The notes under the pieces are model-generated. The model did not search any database, was not told where the DNA came from, and worked only from the letters and a program-made list of their open reading frames with translations. Below are positions 52,417 through 63,806 of a DNA stretch of 64,000 nucleotides, in pieces. Origin of the DNA: Ashinkailepas kermadecensis (taxonomy: Eukaryota; Arthropoda; Thecostraca; Neolepadidae). Numbering within the stretch: position 1 is the first letter of the stretch; every line of letters starts with the position of its first letter. The stretch lies in NCBI GenBank assembly GCA_034440615.1, contig JAOTOM010003946.1, positions 124,001-188,000 on the forward strand, given 5' to 3'. Made by a program: the position numbers and the translations under genes.

Positions 52417-55400
52417 ATTTCCCAAACACCTACCTTTGGACATCTCCCATGTCACATTCAGCATTTAAATAACAAAAAGATGGTGGTATTCATAAATGAT
52501 GGACCATTCTCTACCAAAATATGAAGGTCAGATGACATAGTTCTACCAACTTTTGTGTACAGAGCTAGTAAAGTCTGTGGGTGCCATTCTTAGGCTTCTG
52601 AGAGCAGTTGGCTTAATAACACCATAGGGAAGTGACCTCTGATATTGTTTTTGCAATTACACCTGTATTTTTAGCAGCTATGAACAGCTGGTACTGCAAC
52701 AGCTACAGTGAAGTAATCCTGCACAACATTTTTGTGTTCAGAATACAGCACACAAATACAAAATAATTATCTGTTTTAAAGTTGCTCTTTCCAAGTGGTT
52801 AGAGGATTTTCATTGTAAGTAACTGTTTGGATATGGATAGCTTGTTCAGTTTTATGGTCAGTAAGCACAGCACAATTACTGGATTGGCCATACAAAAGCA
52901 GCAGTAGAACCATTTGCTGCATGTCGGAAGTGTTCGGAAACACCCTCTTCCCCTACCTACCTGGTTCTGAAACAGGTCAAGTACGGCGTGCTACTCCTCG
53001 GGCAGACACCACACCACTGAAAGTGTTTATAGCTGTGAACTTAAGAATGACTACATTGAATACAGAAGGCAAGATGAATCGACAAATGAAGGTATCTCTA
53101 ATATTTCATCATATCATGTATCCTTTCGTCCTCATCCACCGGCCTTGATCCAACCCAAACACCTGCAACCAAGCGCAATTTGAGTTCGTCCAAAAGCGCG
53201 GCGAGTTACTAGACAAATGCAGCGAATGTAGCAGGCGGGAAGCGCTGTAGGTTTAGTTGTCAAGAAATGACGTCATTTCAAAATGAAAACCATTTATGGT
53301 TAATGTTTGCCATCTTGTGTCAATTTTATGTCAATCACGCATGGCTCACGCTACCACCTGAACTATTTTTCTCAATATTTGCACCTGCAGTTTCTCATCA
53401 GTATCCAATGAGGAAGATAAATTGTACGCCATTAACGGCACAACATGACCATGGAATCCGATGTGCCGTAAAGCCCAAGTGCGCCCTAAAGCCCGGTGCA
53501 CCTGCACGGGTTGTGTACTTAAACGGGTTATTCAGAACATACTATTAACCTCTATATATAACTAGACGGCCGACTCGCCGCCCGCCGCACGCTCCACGTC
53601 CTATTCCGACCGGTCCCGACTGGAGCAGCGGTATGTGGGCAAAATATCGAGCGCGCCGCCCGCTCCCGTGCATTTTGACCCTGGAATGAAGCGTTGCAAA
53701 ATTAAAAGTTGTGGATATATCTTGATAAAAAGTGGTGCAAAATGATTCTGGGTTCATGATGAGTATACCCATATGTAGGGGTGTATATGAAGATAATTTA
53801 GAGGACCGTGGGGGACCTATTCGCTGGCGGATCCAAATGAGGGTTAACCATGTTTCCCCCCCCCCGCCCCTTAACAGGCCAATTCTTGTCGAAATTGCGC
53901 ACTAAGATATCATTTTGTCGAAATCTAAGAACATTTGATGACATCAATATTGGTTCCGAGACTTAACTACTTTAGCTGTCTAGATCTGATGACTTATTTC
54001 GAAATGGGAAAAACGTTTTTAATTCCCCCACGCCCAGCTGTTGGATCCTTCCCTGGATCCATTTCATGCGATCCCATGCTAAATGCTCAAATTATTGGGG
54101 GGACTTTCAGGGTACTCAACACCTCCCCCAAAAGTCTGCAAAGTCGCACGACTACCCGTGCACATCGCGACTATCTGAGTTGATTTACACAGGCGGCGCC
54201 ACCACCTTAAATCAACTGCGAGTGGTTTTACACCAAACGGCACTTCAATGTAAATCACGATGCATCGTCATTTATACAGTATAGCATCTCTGTGTAAATT
54301 GCGATGGATCTAAGTTGATATACACAGGCAGCGCTCCCTGCTTAAATATACTCGTGAGTGGATTTACACCAAACAACAAGTCCGTGTAAATCAAGACGGA
54401 TCGTCATTTACACAGAAGAGCATTTCTGTGTAAATCACGACAGATCTGAGTCAAAATACACAGGCAGCGCCATCTGCTTAAATCGACTCATAAGTGGTTT
54501 TATACCGGACGGCGCTTCTATGTAGATCACGACAGATCTGAGGGGATATACACAGCAGACGGTCGCTGTGTGAATCGACTCATGGGTGGCTTTACACAGA
54601 GAAGCAGGCATGTGTAAATCGACTCATGAGTCGATATTCACGCGTCCTTTTCTTTAATATTAACCTCAGTACTTTCGTATCAACATCCAATATGGAAGAT
54701 GATTATAAAAAGTAACCAAATGCTCATATTATTAAGTAAAATAGGATCGAAAATCGGTCTAATATATTTCGGGCGTGACCCTTCTTCGGAGACAATATAC
54801 GTCGGAGACTTCGGAGACATTGTCTCCGAAGAAAGAAACAATGTCTCCGCACTTCGCATCACAACAACTACGAAACGGAGCGTAATAAATCAATAAGGAA
54901 AGAATGGTAAGGTTCCTTGATCAATTCTCTATCATGAAAGGCAGACGCAATCCTCCTGGGGTGGCTGAATCAATTGGAAACAAAATTATAATACGAAATG
55001 CGTATCGAGAACTCCCATAGGCGCACGGCCTAAAACTGGCCGCGTTTCCGTGTTTTTACTTACCCTCCGCTAGGTGACAGGTTGGTGCCGCTGATACGCG
55101 CAGATCAAAGGCGCCGACGCGGAGTTTCCAATCCAGGCGTACATCATCCATGTAAATACTAACAGGGAAAAAATATCCACCTCTTTTTCGTCCTCATTTC
55201 CGGTCACACTGTATATCTCCATAAGCAACTTTAGTAAAAATGCCCAATAAACTTCTTGAAGTTTAGTGAATATTCATACTAAACTCACTTTCCCTCTTAG
55301 TGAATATACCTACTAAACTCCATCAAGGATGTATTGGCATTTGTTTAGTAGCTCGTCGCGCTTTGGGACGAACTCAAACTGCGTTTGGTTGCAGCAGGAG

Positions 55401-56136
55401 TATGGGCTTGAGTATGGGTGGGGAATGGGAATGAAAGGATGCATAGTATGATGAAATATTAGAGATACCTTCATTTGTCGATTCATCTTGCCTTCTTTAT
55501 TCAATGTAGTCATTCTTAAGTTCACAGCTGTAAACATTGCATTTCAGTGGTGTGTTGTCTGCCCGAGGAGTAACACGCCGTAGGTACCTGTTTCTAAACT
55601 AGGTAGATAGGGGAAGAGGGGGGGGGGTTCCGAACACTTGCGACTTACGGCAAATAGCTTGCTGCTTCTGTATGACCAAACCAGTTATGGTGCTGTGTTT
55701 ACTGAAAACAAAACTGAACAAGCTATCCATATTCAAACAGTTACTTTCAATGAAAATTATATGACCGCAAAGAGCAACTTTAAAACAGATAATTATTTTG
55801 TATTTGTGTGCTGTATTCTGAACATGAAAATGTTGTGCAGGATTACTTCACTGTAGCTGTTGTGGTACCAGCTGTTCGTAGCTGCTAAAAGTACTGTAAT
55901 TGCAAAAAATATCAGAGGTCACTTCCTAATGGTGTTCTTAAGCCAACTGCTCTCAGAAGCCTAAGAATGGCACCCACAGACTGCTAGCTCTGTACACAAG
56001 GTATCAGTAGAACTATGTGATCTGACCTTCATATTTTGGTAGAAAAGGGTCCATCATTTATGAATACCATCATCTTTTTGTTATTTAAGTGCTGGATTTG
56101 ACATGGGAGATGTCCAAAGGTAGGTGTTTGGGAAAT
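52417..56136. mobile_element. 3.7-kb element or inversion with 0.8-kb inverted arms
   Basis: Left arm 52417-53220 and right arm 55338-56136 are inverted copies of each other, starting ATTTCCCAAACACC and ending with its complement. The arms keep most of their sequence with scattered indels. No target duplication was seen, so either a large foldback transposon or an inverted duplication is possible. The 2.1-kb spacer has no recognisable gene. Confidence 0.75.
53221..55337. repeat. spacer of the 3.7-kb inverted-arm element
   Basis: 54150-54640 holds about four diverged units of about 115-125 bp built on GTGTAAATCACGACAGATC and TGAGTTGATTTACACAGG, ending in the near-palindrome at 54611-54640. 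54784-54836 is a hairpin (TTCTTCGGAGACAAT and its exact complement). No coding exon recognised. Confidence 0.6.
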
Positions 56137-56230
56137 GGACAGTGTAAAGATACCCCTGCTTCCATTGGTATCTAAATAGGTAGCTAGATGCCTACCAACC
56201 TAGTTACCTAGCAACATTAGGTTTGTTTTG

Positions 56231-56874
56231 CAGTAAATTTGCAGTATGAGGTGTTTTTGTAAATTTTTCTTTGGAATACCAAGTTTATGAAGGTGACTAA
56301 GATGATAGGACCACTTATTTTCTGTGGAAATGCTTACTTTTCAGGTTGTGAGCAAACTAATGCCAAAAGGGGCCTTGAGTTAGGTAATAGCATAAAAAGA
56401 AATAATAAAATAATAAAATATAAATGCAACATAAGCTAAGCTAACCTAGCCTAACTTACCTTTGGAAATAATAAATTTTAAAAATGTCAAGCAATTTATT
56501 TTCTGAAAATTATCAAACTTAAAAATGAAACCTAACCCAGCCTAACCAAACCTAATCGAACCTAAGCTGCTTTGGACTAAAATTTTTTTTTTTTTACATT
56601 TCTGTTTTTTTTTAACTGGTATTATCATGCTTTAAGATGATAACTAACAATATAAGTTTTTACATGCAATTGCCTCCATAAAGCAAGCAAATTGGTTAGG
56701 TTAGGTTAGTTTAGTTTAGGTTTTTATGGAGGACAATTTTTATATTAAAAAAATCAAACAAAATTTCATTTGCACAGAAAATAAGTGGTCACATCATCTT
56801 AGTCACCTCCATAAGCATGGTATTCTGAAGGAGAATTCCAACAAATATAAAACCTTGTACTGCAAATTTACCTG
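56231..56874. mobile_element. TTAGG-containing foldback element, 644 bp
   Basis: CAGTAAATTTGCAGTA at the left is mirrored by TACTGCAAATTTACCTG at the right. The arms include AAGGTGACTAAGATGAT and its complement. Inside are CCTAACC runs on one side and GGTTAGG runs on the other, in mirror order. It is the clearest single copy of the family that dominates 700-8600 and 10800-11160. Confidence 0.75.
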
Positions 56875-57933
56875 TTTTCTTTGATTAACACATGCCCTGG
56901 AGGGCCTCTGAAAATTACACACGCACTGGGGAGGGGAAGGGGTGAATTCCACTACCCCATAAGATCTTGGCTACTATGATAGCTAGCGTAACGAAAGTGT
57001 CAGGGTAGATGGGTATGGTGGTGAACTCTGTTGTGTGCAAATTTCATGACAGGTCAATATCTTCAAGGTCAAATGAGGTCACATATGTCATATTTGGCTT
57101 GTTTTGGGTGGCTTGGCTTAACATGATTATGGATTGCTGCAATTATGATTAAATGCTCCAAAATGGGCATCAATGATGTTTTGGAAATAACCCATGATGC
57201 AATACAGATAATACATCTGCCATCTAACAGTTGTCTAATCTGCATTGTCCACACAGTTTTTTGTTGACAATGTAGCATGGTTGTAACACAAAATGTGTAC
57301 ATGTAGTCCCCCAGAATAGAACATCCTTTGTCCACTGTGAACATCCCAGTGCTGTCGCTTGAAAAATGTAATTATTTTGTCATCTGGACACCTGTCACAG
57401 TTGGTGTCTGACTTCTGTCTTCAACTAGACTCCTGATTTTCAAAATATTTGGTGTTAGCTCTAAGCCACTTAGCACAAAAACGAAAATAATTAATGATCA
57501 GTGAGTGAATTTGAACTAAAACAACCTTGTGCCATAGTGCCACAATAGTGCCATACATTAACAGCAATTCGTAAATAATATGATAACCTCATGTGTTTTG
57601 GCAGTGTGGCTTGCCATGCAAATCACACTTTGTATGCAAATCACAAACCTGTGGACGATGGCTTCGGTGACCATAATGTTTCTCCAGCCAATATGGACTA
57701 TTCACTGGACAAAGTACAGAATTGTCACCCACGCCTGGGTCCACTCTGTATGTGCTCGGGGCACATTTCAGCTGTTGGTCTGATTGGGCTGCACAGCCCT
57801 CACTGCTGGTAGTTTGTTGGTGAGCGGCCGGCACGTGTTTCTGACCTGGCTGGCCGGCAGGTAGCGGCGTGGTGTGCCGGCAGCAGACATTCGACCGTCA
57901 GCACCTGTCCACTCGTGCAGTCGTCACACCCCG
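56875..57933. other. region upstream of the unrecognised gene
   Basis: Mostly AT-rich. GC rises from about 57810 and likely holds the 5' untranslated sequence of the 57934 exon. Confidence 0.4.
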
Positions 57934-58114
57934 ATGGACGAGCTCAAGAGTGGAATTGGCGGCCTGCAGCTGTCGGACGACAGCATCTCGGACCTGCTGG
58001 ACAGCGATCCTAGCTCCGACTCGCTGCACAAGCTGCTCGACCGGTCACAGGGTCTCTCATTCGGACCTGCACACAATGGTGAGGGTGTGGCCAGTAACAG
58101 CCATGCTTCGACAG
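57934..58114 (+). CDS. first coding exon of an unrecognised gene
   Basis: ATG in good context (CCCCGATGG), with an in-frame TAG upstream at 57862, opens 60 codons: MDELKSGIGGLQLSDDSISD, then Asp/Ser-rich LLDSDPSSDSLHKLLDRSQ. A consensus donor (ACAG then GTGAGT) ends it in phase 1. GC content and G/C-ending codons match the exons of NUP155 and RPN1 and contrast with the AT-rich flanks, which is the main reason to call it coding. I do not recognise the family; the N-terminus looks acidic and disordered. Confidence 0.65.
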
Positions 58115-59588
58115 GTGAGTGCTTAAGGTAGGTTTTGTCTTTGTTTCATGTGTTGCCAATGTGCTAAGACTTTGTGCCCCATCCATGAGCAGTGGTTACG
58201 TCCCATATATGACCAGTGGTTACGTTCAATCCATGAGCAATGTTTATGTCCCCTCCATGAGCAGTGGTTGCTTGTGAAACCTGCAGTGATCAGCGTGTCC
58301 CAGTTCATTTTCAGTTGTGTGATCAGGCCATCGGCTATCAGCTACATGGGCTACACGTTGATGCGCTATTTCTGCGCAGTTGGTCGTTAAATAAATTGAT
58401 TGATTTGATTAATACAGCTAGAAACACTATATCAGCTTTCAGGCATTCCTTGGTAAATACTTGAAAAGCAAGGCAAAGGGAAAGCAAATACCCGGGGGGA
58501 TGCCTACTTCGTCCGGGCCGTAAGTTTTAATGTCAGATACACCAAATCAGTGCAAGAAATAGGTTTTCCATGAGATTAACAGTCAATATGTCATTGACCT
58601 TGGTGCAATCTGTGTCGCCCTTTCTGCATCTCGATATCCCGTACTTAGTAGACATGGACAAGTAAACAGCTGATAATACGAACTTCATCTGCACAGAAAA
58701 CTCATGATGCAACATTGTAAATCAGCTATCTGTGAAAGCAGTCATCCATGAAGTACCAATCAAGGTCATCAAGCTCACCATGGAAGATGTTTTGTCTCTT
58801 TGATTGCAGCTGTGTACCTTAATTTCCGAATTCTCACACCCTGGCAACAATTCGCATGCTTGACAAGGTTTCGCCACCGCAAGCATGCAAACTAATAACA
58901 GTATGGGGGTTATATTTTCTATTCGTTCCAACATTTGCAACGTTTGCCCAGAATTATATGGCTTTATTGATTGACATCGGTGGAGGATGCCGCCTATCAA
59001 TTGGTACATTCTTTCCAAGAAAATGTTGTCAGGTTCGAATTTGTGTTTCACGTATTGTGCAGCGTATCTGTTCATTACTACCAGCAATTACAGCTTTAAC
59101 CTTGAGTTGAAATGAGTTACATGATCTGGAAACACATGTATTTCCCATTGCGAATTTCGATGCACGTTTTCATATCGGCAGTAATGAAGAACCAATTTTA
59201 ATACTATATGAACTGTGCCAGCTTTATGTAGGCAGAAGAAATAGAACGCACATTTACCTTAATCTTCATATTACAAGTTCTCTCGTCCCTGTACATCATG
59301 TGATTAAGCTAAATGCGCAAATTATGATATCAAGAGAGGTACACATCTCACATCCCATGTGCTAACCTCAGCTAATGTCTATCCTACCTATCCCTGGCAC
59401 AATCTGAATATTCCCGAAAAAAAACATTGTACTTAAACAACAGTGGCTCGCCCCTAAATTTTCACTATCTTTCATCACCAGTGGCACCACTGGTTTTCCT
59501 CCTTGGTTGCCACTTGACGACCGACAACCTGGTGTTGGCGCACGCACGTGCACCGCCAAGCCCCGTTTGACCCGGGCGCGGTCGACAG
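58115..59588. other. intron of the unrecognised gene
   Basis: Four units of about 25-30 bp with CCATGAGCAGTGGTTACG lie at 58175-58272. The remainder is unassigned. Confidence 0.5.
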
Positions 59589-59721
59589 CTTTGGGCGTGC
59601 GGCGAGGCCTGCAGGCGATGCGCGCCGGCGACTGGCTGGAGGCGCTGCACTACCTCTCCGAGTGCCACTCGACCACGCTGCGCCACTACATGATCATGAA
59701 GAGCTCCTGCCGGCTGGCGCA
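59589..59721 (+). CDS. second coding exon of the same unrecognised gene
   Basis: Acceptor GTCGACAG at 59581-59588 and phase match the 57934 exon (1 + 2 bases). The other nearby AG acceptors checked do not fit the phase. It encodes LGVRRGLQAMRAGDWLEALH, then YLSECHSTTLRHYMIMKSSC and RLA, before donor CA then GTGAGT. The helix-turn pattern with GDWLEAL resembles a TPR-like helical pair. The remaining exons were not found in 59722-64000. What protein this is remains open. Confidence 0.6.
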
Positions 59722-60563
59722 GTGAGTGGTCGCACCGACCGGTGTTGGCCGATGCCGACTGCAGCGTGCACCAAACGGCCACCGCTTTACCGGTACTGTT
59801 CGACGGACAGACAATGGGATGAAAACGACAGGAATTTGCAGGTTAAAATTATCTCGAATTGGGAGCCCTGCATAGGACTCATTTCAATAAATGCTCGCCT
59901 AGCAAACGACAATTATCATTATTGACTGCAGTTATGGTTGATGTACATTTATGATGAACATTGGGAGGGGTGGGGACACAGTTATTTTGCTTTCAATGGA
60001 GGCTTGGTGTGTTCTGTAATTTTGAGGGTAGTTTTCCTCTTCTTACGAAGGAAGGTTTATTGTACTCTTCAGATTACAATGGGCGCTCAAATTTCCGGCT
60101 GGTCCTGGGCAGGGGGAAGCTGCCAGCAAGGAAGGGCTCACTAGCCCTGCAATAGTTTGAAAACGATGTCCCTGGTGTGATAAATGTTCGGAAATGGTGT
60201 CTGCACTCCTTGTACCTCTGGGGTCATGGTCAACGTTCCCGAAACACCGCTGGCCATGACCGACAGACACGCCAGCGACATGGTGTCGGCCATGACTCTG
60301 GCCTGAGCGGTCACCCGCTGTAGGCCGGTTTGCCGGGCTCGTCCCTCGCCCCCACTCAGCCTCGTGTGATCGTGTGGTAGCATCCAGGGCGTGAACGGGC
60401 GTGTGAGTGACCATTCATTGCTATGCGTGAGTGAGACATTAAACGACGTCTGTGATGCCCAGTTACAAAACCGTTGCATGTCGGGAAATGGCGCATTTCG
60501 AGCGGCCATGAACGGTGGCTTTCTGCGATGTCTCCGGTGCACGCACGCAGACACCGCTAGGTG

Positions 60564-61543
60564 TCACACGCCCTGTCCCGTTCGAACATAAGCGGTCGCA
60601 AAGCCGGGTCGTCGGTTGGCAAGGGTCCGTGTGGCTGGGAGACGCACAATCTCCTGGTCGGGCAATGGCGGTTCATCGCAGAACGCAATCATGAAGTGCT
60701 GCAGGCACGTGTTGACCCCAGTGGTGTTGGGACCCCAGGTCACCTCAGCTGCAGGCAATACAATAGAGACGGGTCGGGCGCAGGGGTGCGCTCAGCCAAC
60801 CCTCGCTGGACTCACAAGTGGCGCCATCTGCCTGGCTCCAATCCGACAGCAGCAGCTCATGACAGGAGGCGTTCCGGTGTGCGCGTCTCCGGCTGCAGAG
60901 AGTGCTCCACTGTGGGCCCCTCTGTACCCGACCCAGACGTGCGCTGGTGACGACAGTGGCATGATCGCTGACGACATCAGGCAGATGTCGATATTTAGGC
61001 AGGATCATGCTGGTTGGTGATGCCATGATGTAGCGCTGATGGAGTTGGGTGAAGGCGGGTCGGACCGTCCACCAGTTGCACCATGTTCAGTTCGCTGATG
61101 ATGTCGAAAGAGCGACGTGCCTGGTCATAGTTGACGTCCAACACGTTAAAGTTCAGGTCACCGACGAGGAAGACGGATCTGTCTGTGCCGGCGGACTGCG
61201 GGGCTGTTGCTGCAGGTGGTCCAGGCTGCAAGTCACCGGATTATCGGGTGGGCGGTCGGACACCCACCCGTCGCAGTCGGTCTCGGCCACCCATGTGGCC
61301 GAGGCCGACAGGGTTTCCAGAGGCTCGTCCACCGACACGGTGTGTTGCTTCAACTGAATGGTCGCACGGTGCCGAACGGCCATGCCACTTCGCCGCGGAT
61401 GCCACGGCTACGTCTGGCGTCACGGTAGCCTGGAAACGCCAGGAACGCAGCAAGCATTGGGGTGTGAGCCATGACTCAGACCAGTGACAAATTATTCGTG
61501 AAATTGGGTAGAATATACCACTTTCTGAGCACTGACTCGACAT
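60564..61543 (-). pseudogene. degenerate LINE with AP-endonuclease domain
   Basis: Minus-strand pieces in shifting frames spell an apurinic-type endonuclease of a non-LTR retrotransposon. They are VGVRPP-like near 61245-61260, FLVGDLNFNVLD with NMVQLVDGPTR at 61080-61170 (the GDFN and QLV-PTR blocks), and DVVSDHATVV near 60970-60990 (the SDH motif). These are followed by PPLPDQEIVRLPATRT and RPGFATAYVR near 60600-60680. At least two frameshifts are present and no reverse transcriptase core is visible downstream. Confidence 0.72.
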
Positions 61544-61963
61544 CCGTCTCGAAGAAGTATCGACATCGTGCTTCGTGATGCGTGCACGTGAAGTCTTCGT
61601 GTCTTGTGTATAGCAGCATCTCGTATATAAGTATCATTATTATGCTTACCACAACTGGTCGTGATACACGAATATCTCGTAGCTCAATTATAGGTGGAGT
61701 GATTACCTACCATGTGCTCTGTTATACAATGCCAGCTTATAGCATAGGCATTTTGTATCGTCACCGTTGATATATGTATCCATACATTAGGTATATCAAA
61801 ACAAGTGAGAAATGTTCAGTCATAAGTACAATATTGGCTGAAAATTAAGTTTGGAGGACGTGACAAGGTTATTAAATGACATTATTTTCATGGTGAAATT
61901 AGACATCTTGCTGTACTCGTTTCGACATCTCACACCCAACGGAAAATCATTATTTTAACGCTG
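61484..61963. mobile_element. inverted copy of the CAGTGTTAAAAT MITE family
   Basis: Starts CAGTGACAAATTATTC and ends CATTATTTTAACGCTG, the family read in the opposite direction. A SINE-1 copy inserted at its right border, duplicating TTAACGCTGCTCT. Confidence 0.7.
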
Positions 61964-61967
61964 CTCT

Positions 61968-62132
61968 GGTTTGGTTGGTTATTGGTCTTACGACACGTCG
62001 ACCGTTGAGTCATGTAGCGTCGCCAATCTCTCACGCCGATTGGTCGCGGGCGAAGAGTAGCGACAGGTGAGACTCGAACCCACAACCTTTCGATTGTGAG
62101 ACGAGCATCTCACCCCTAGACCACTCGTCCCC
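61968..62132 (-). mobile_element. SINE-1 copy 13, full length
   Basis: Flanked by TTAACGCTGCTCT (61955-61967, 62133-62145) at the edge of a MITE copy. Confidence 0.93.
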
Positions 62133-62145
62133 TTAACGCTGCTCT

Positions 62146-63029
62146 ATAGTCGACAAGGTGCCCTTTCTAAACCATGCGCTTACCAATGACTCAGGACATG
62201 ACCAAGCTTCATCTTTGAGGTCATTGGGTGGCCTGGTCTGTTTTCAGACTTTTCAAATTGCCGCTGTTTTCAAGTCCATCAGCTCGATGTAGACGAAATC
62301 CAGGAAAGACCATCAGGCGTGATGGGGTGGTATGCTTCAACAAAGTTTCTGTGGCAGATATTACGTCGAGCGACAGCCGCCTGGAGCCGCCTGCCATCGT
62401 ATGTCCGTGCTGTCACAACACTGGGCACCGATGAGATCGCTTTAGGTCGGCTGCCTTAGCCGAAGACCACTGGCACTGGAGTATTGCTCGTATCACTTAA
62501 TATGTGACATTGCATGCGCACGATTTGTAATGATGACATGTAATGACTCGAGACTGTAATAGTCACCTAGTGGTCCACCTATGATATATTAAAACGTAAA
62601 TATTACTCCAGATCAATCATCTCGAAATGCCGGAATTATTCTTGGTTCCCACTTATCTTGGGATTCACACATCTTACTTGAAGCAAAAATGTGTTGAAAT
62701 TTGATAGGAATTTTCCGTATCAAAAACATCTGACCTCAGGAGATCATAGGACAAATATTTGAAGGACGAGTCATATCACATGCACAACACTGTATTTCGG
62801 TATTTGGTAAGTGTTCAGATGGAAATATTCAGGCATGACCGTATTTCGAATGTATTAAGCTGCTGAGACCAACTTCTAAGCAGCTTGCAGGCTATTACTG
62901 TATAGCGCTGGGCGCTACATGACCAATGTAGTCGATGAGCCCTAAAGCTCTAATAACTAACTAACTGTATAGCGCTCATACACAACATCGTGCATTTTTG
63001 GCAGACAGCCGCTTTGGTTTCTTCGTTTC
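62146..63029. other. unassigned DNA before the Penelope-like fragment
   Basis: Contains only the short retroposon at 62910. No exon-like segment seen. Confidence 0.4.
62910..62964 (+). mobile_element. short hairpin retroposon, 55 bp
   Basis: GGGCGCTACATGACC opens the unit, GTCGATGAGCCC closes the stem, and AATAACTAA forms the tail. Flanked by CTGTATAGCGCT (62898-62909, 62965-62976). Confidence 0.85.
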
Positions 63030-63806
63030 TTGCCAGCACCCGTTTTCTTCGTTCCTTGCCAGCACTCGAGTGGCGCACCCACCGATACTATTTCATGCGA
63101 GCGGAGCCTTGCGAAGATGACGACTCTTTTCCTGGAAAACGGATACCCAGCACATCGGGTACACTCCGCCGCTCGTGCTGTTCACCCTCACAACAGTAGT
63201 AGGATAGATGGGCAACGTCGGCATCGAGCGGGTAGCAATCCCAACTATGTTTACATGAGACTTCCTTTTGTCGATGACCAACTATGTCGACAGGTAAACG
63301 CAGCCATCCGTTCGTCTCATCTAAACTATGTTAGGGTAGCCTGGACTAGCGGACCTACGCTGAAATCTTACATGGTCCGCTCAGCCCTGGAAATGCCGCC
63401 ATGCCCTGCTGGTAGGAGAACGTGCCACACCTGTATCAACGGGCTCAAAGGTAGATGCACACGGAAAAACGTAGTTTACAAAATAACGTGCAATCGCTGT
63501 CTTGGAACATTTTATGTCGGCGAAACCAAACGTAGCATCAGGGATAGGTACAATGAGCACTTGGGAGATCCCAGACTTCGGAGAGCATACACACCTTTAG
63601 GCGAACACATGATCGACAAACATTCTAACATGGAACACAGCGACACTAACACAAACTTCAAAGTAGAAATTCTAGCAACAGCCAGGGACAACGCTGATCT
63701 GAAGGTCCTCGAATCTCTACATATACGTAATCTACGGCCGCAACTAAACACGCAAACGACGTCTTGGTATATCACATACAATTACATAAGCATAAATTAT
63801 ATATAG
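63030..63806 (+). CDS. Penelope-like element, RT C-terminal edge plus GIY-YIG endonuclease
   Basis: An uninterrupted frame ends at TAG 63804-63806. Residues 25-50 (SLAKMTTLFLENGYPAHRV) look like the end of a Penelope-type reverse transcriptase; residues 74-122 look like the linker. A Cys cluster (C125, C132, C135, C143) precedes the GIY-YIG fold: VVYKIT at 148-153, FYVGETKRS at 161-169, RDRYNEH at 171-177, a likely catalytic Glu at 228 (KVLESLHI) and Asn240. The RT core is absent, so the copy is 5' truncated; the initiator Met shown is only the first Met of the open frame. Another frame upstream (LEWRTHRYYF near 63070-63100) may be the shifted continuation. Confidence 0.85.
   Translation: MPAPVFFVPCQHSSGAPTDTISCERSLAKMTTLFLENGYPAHRVHSAARAVHPHNSSRIDGQRRHRAGSNPNYVYMRLPFVDDQLCRQVNAAIRSSHLNYVRVAWTSGPTLKSYMVRSALEMPPCPAGRRTCHTCINGLKGRCTRKNVVYKITCNRCLGTFYVGETKRSIRDRYNEHLGDPRLRRAYTPLGEHMIDKHSNMEHSDTNTNFKVEILATARDNADLKVLESLHIRNLRPQLNTQTTSWYITYNYISINYI

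Noticed and set aside
12336..62132. tRNA genes
   Set aside because: The A- and B-box segments belong to SINE-1, with imperfect stems, a SINE body and AACC tail, and target duplications. No free-standing tRNA was found.
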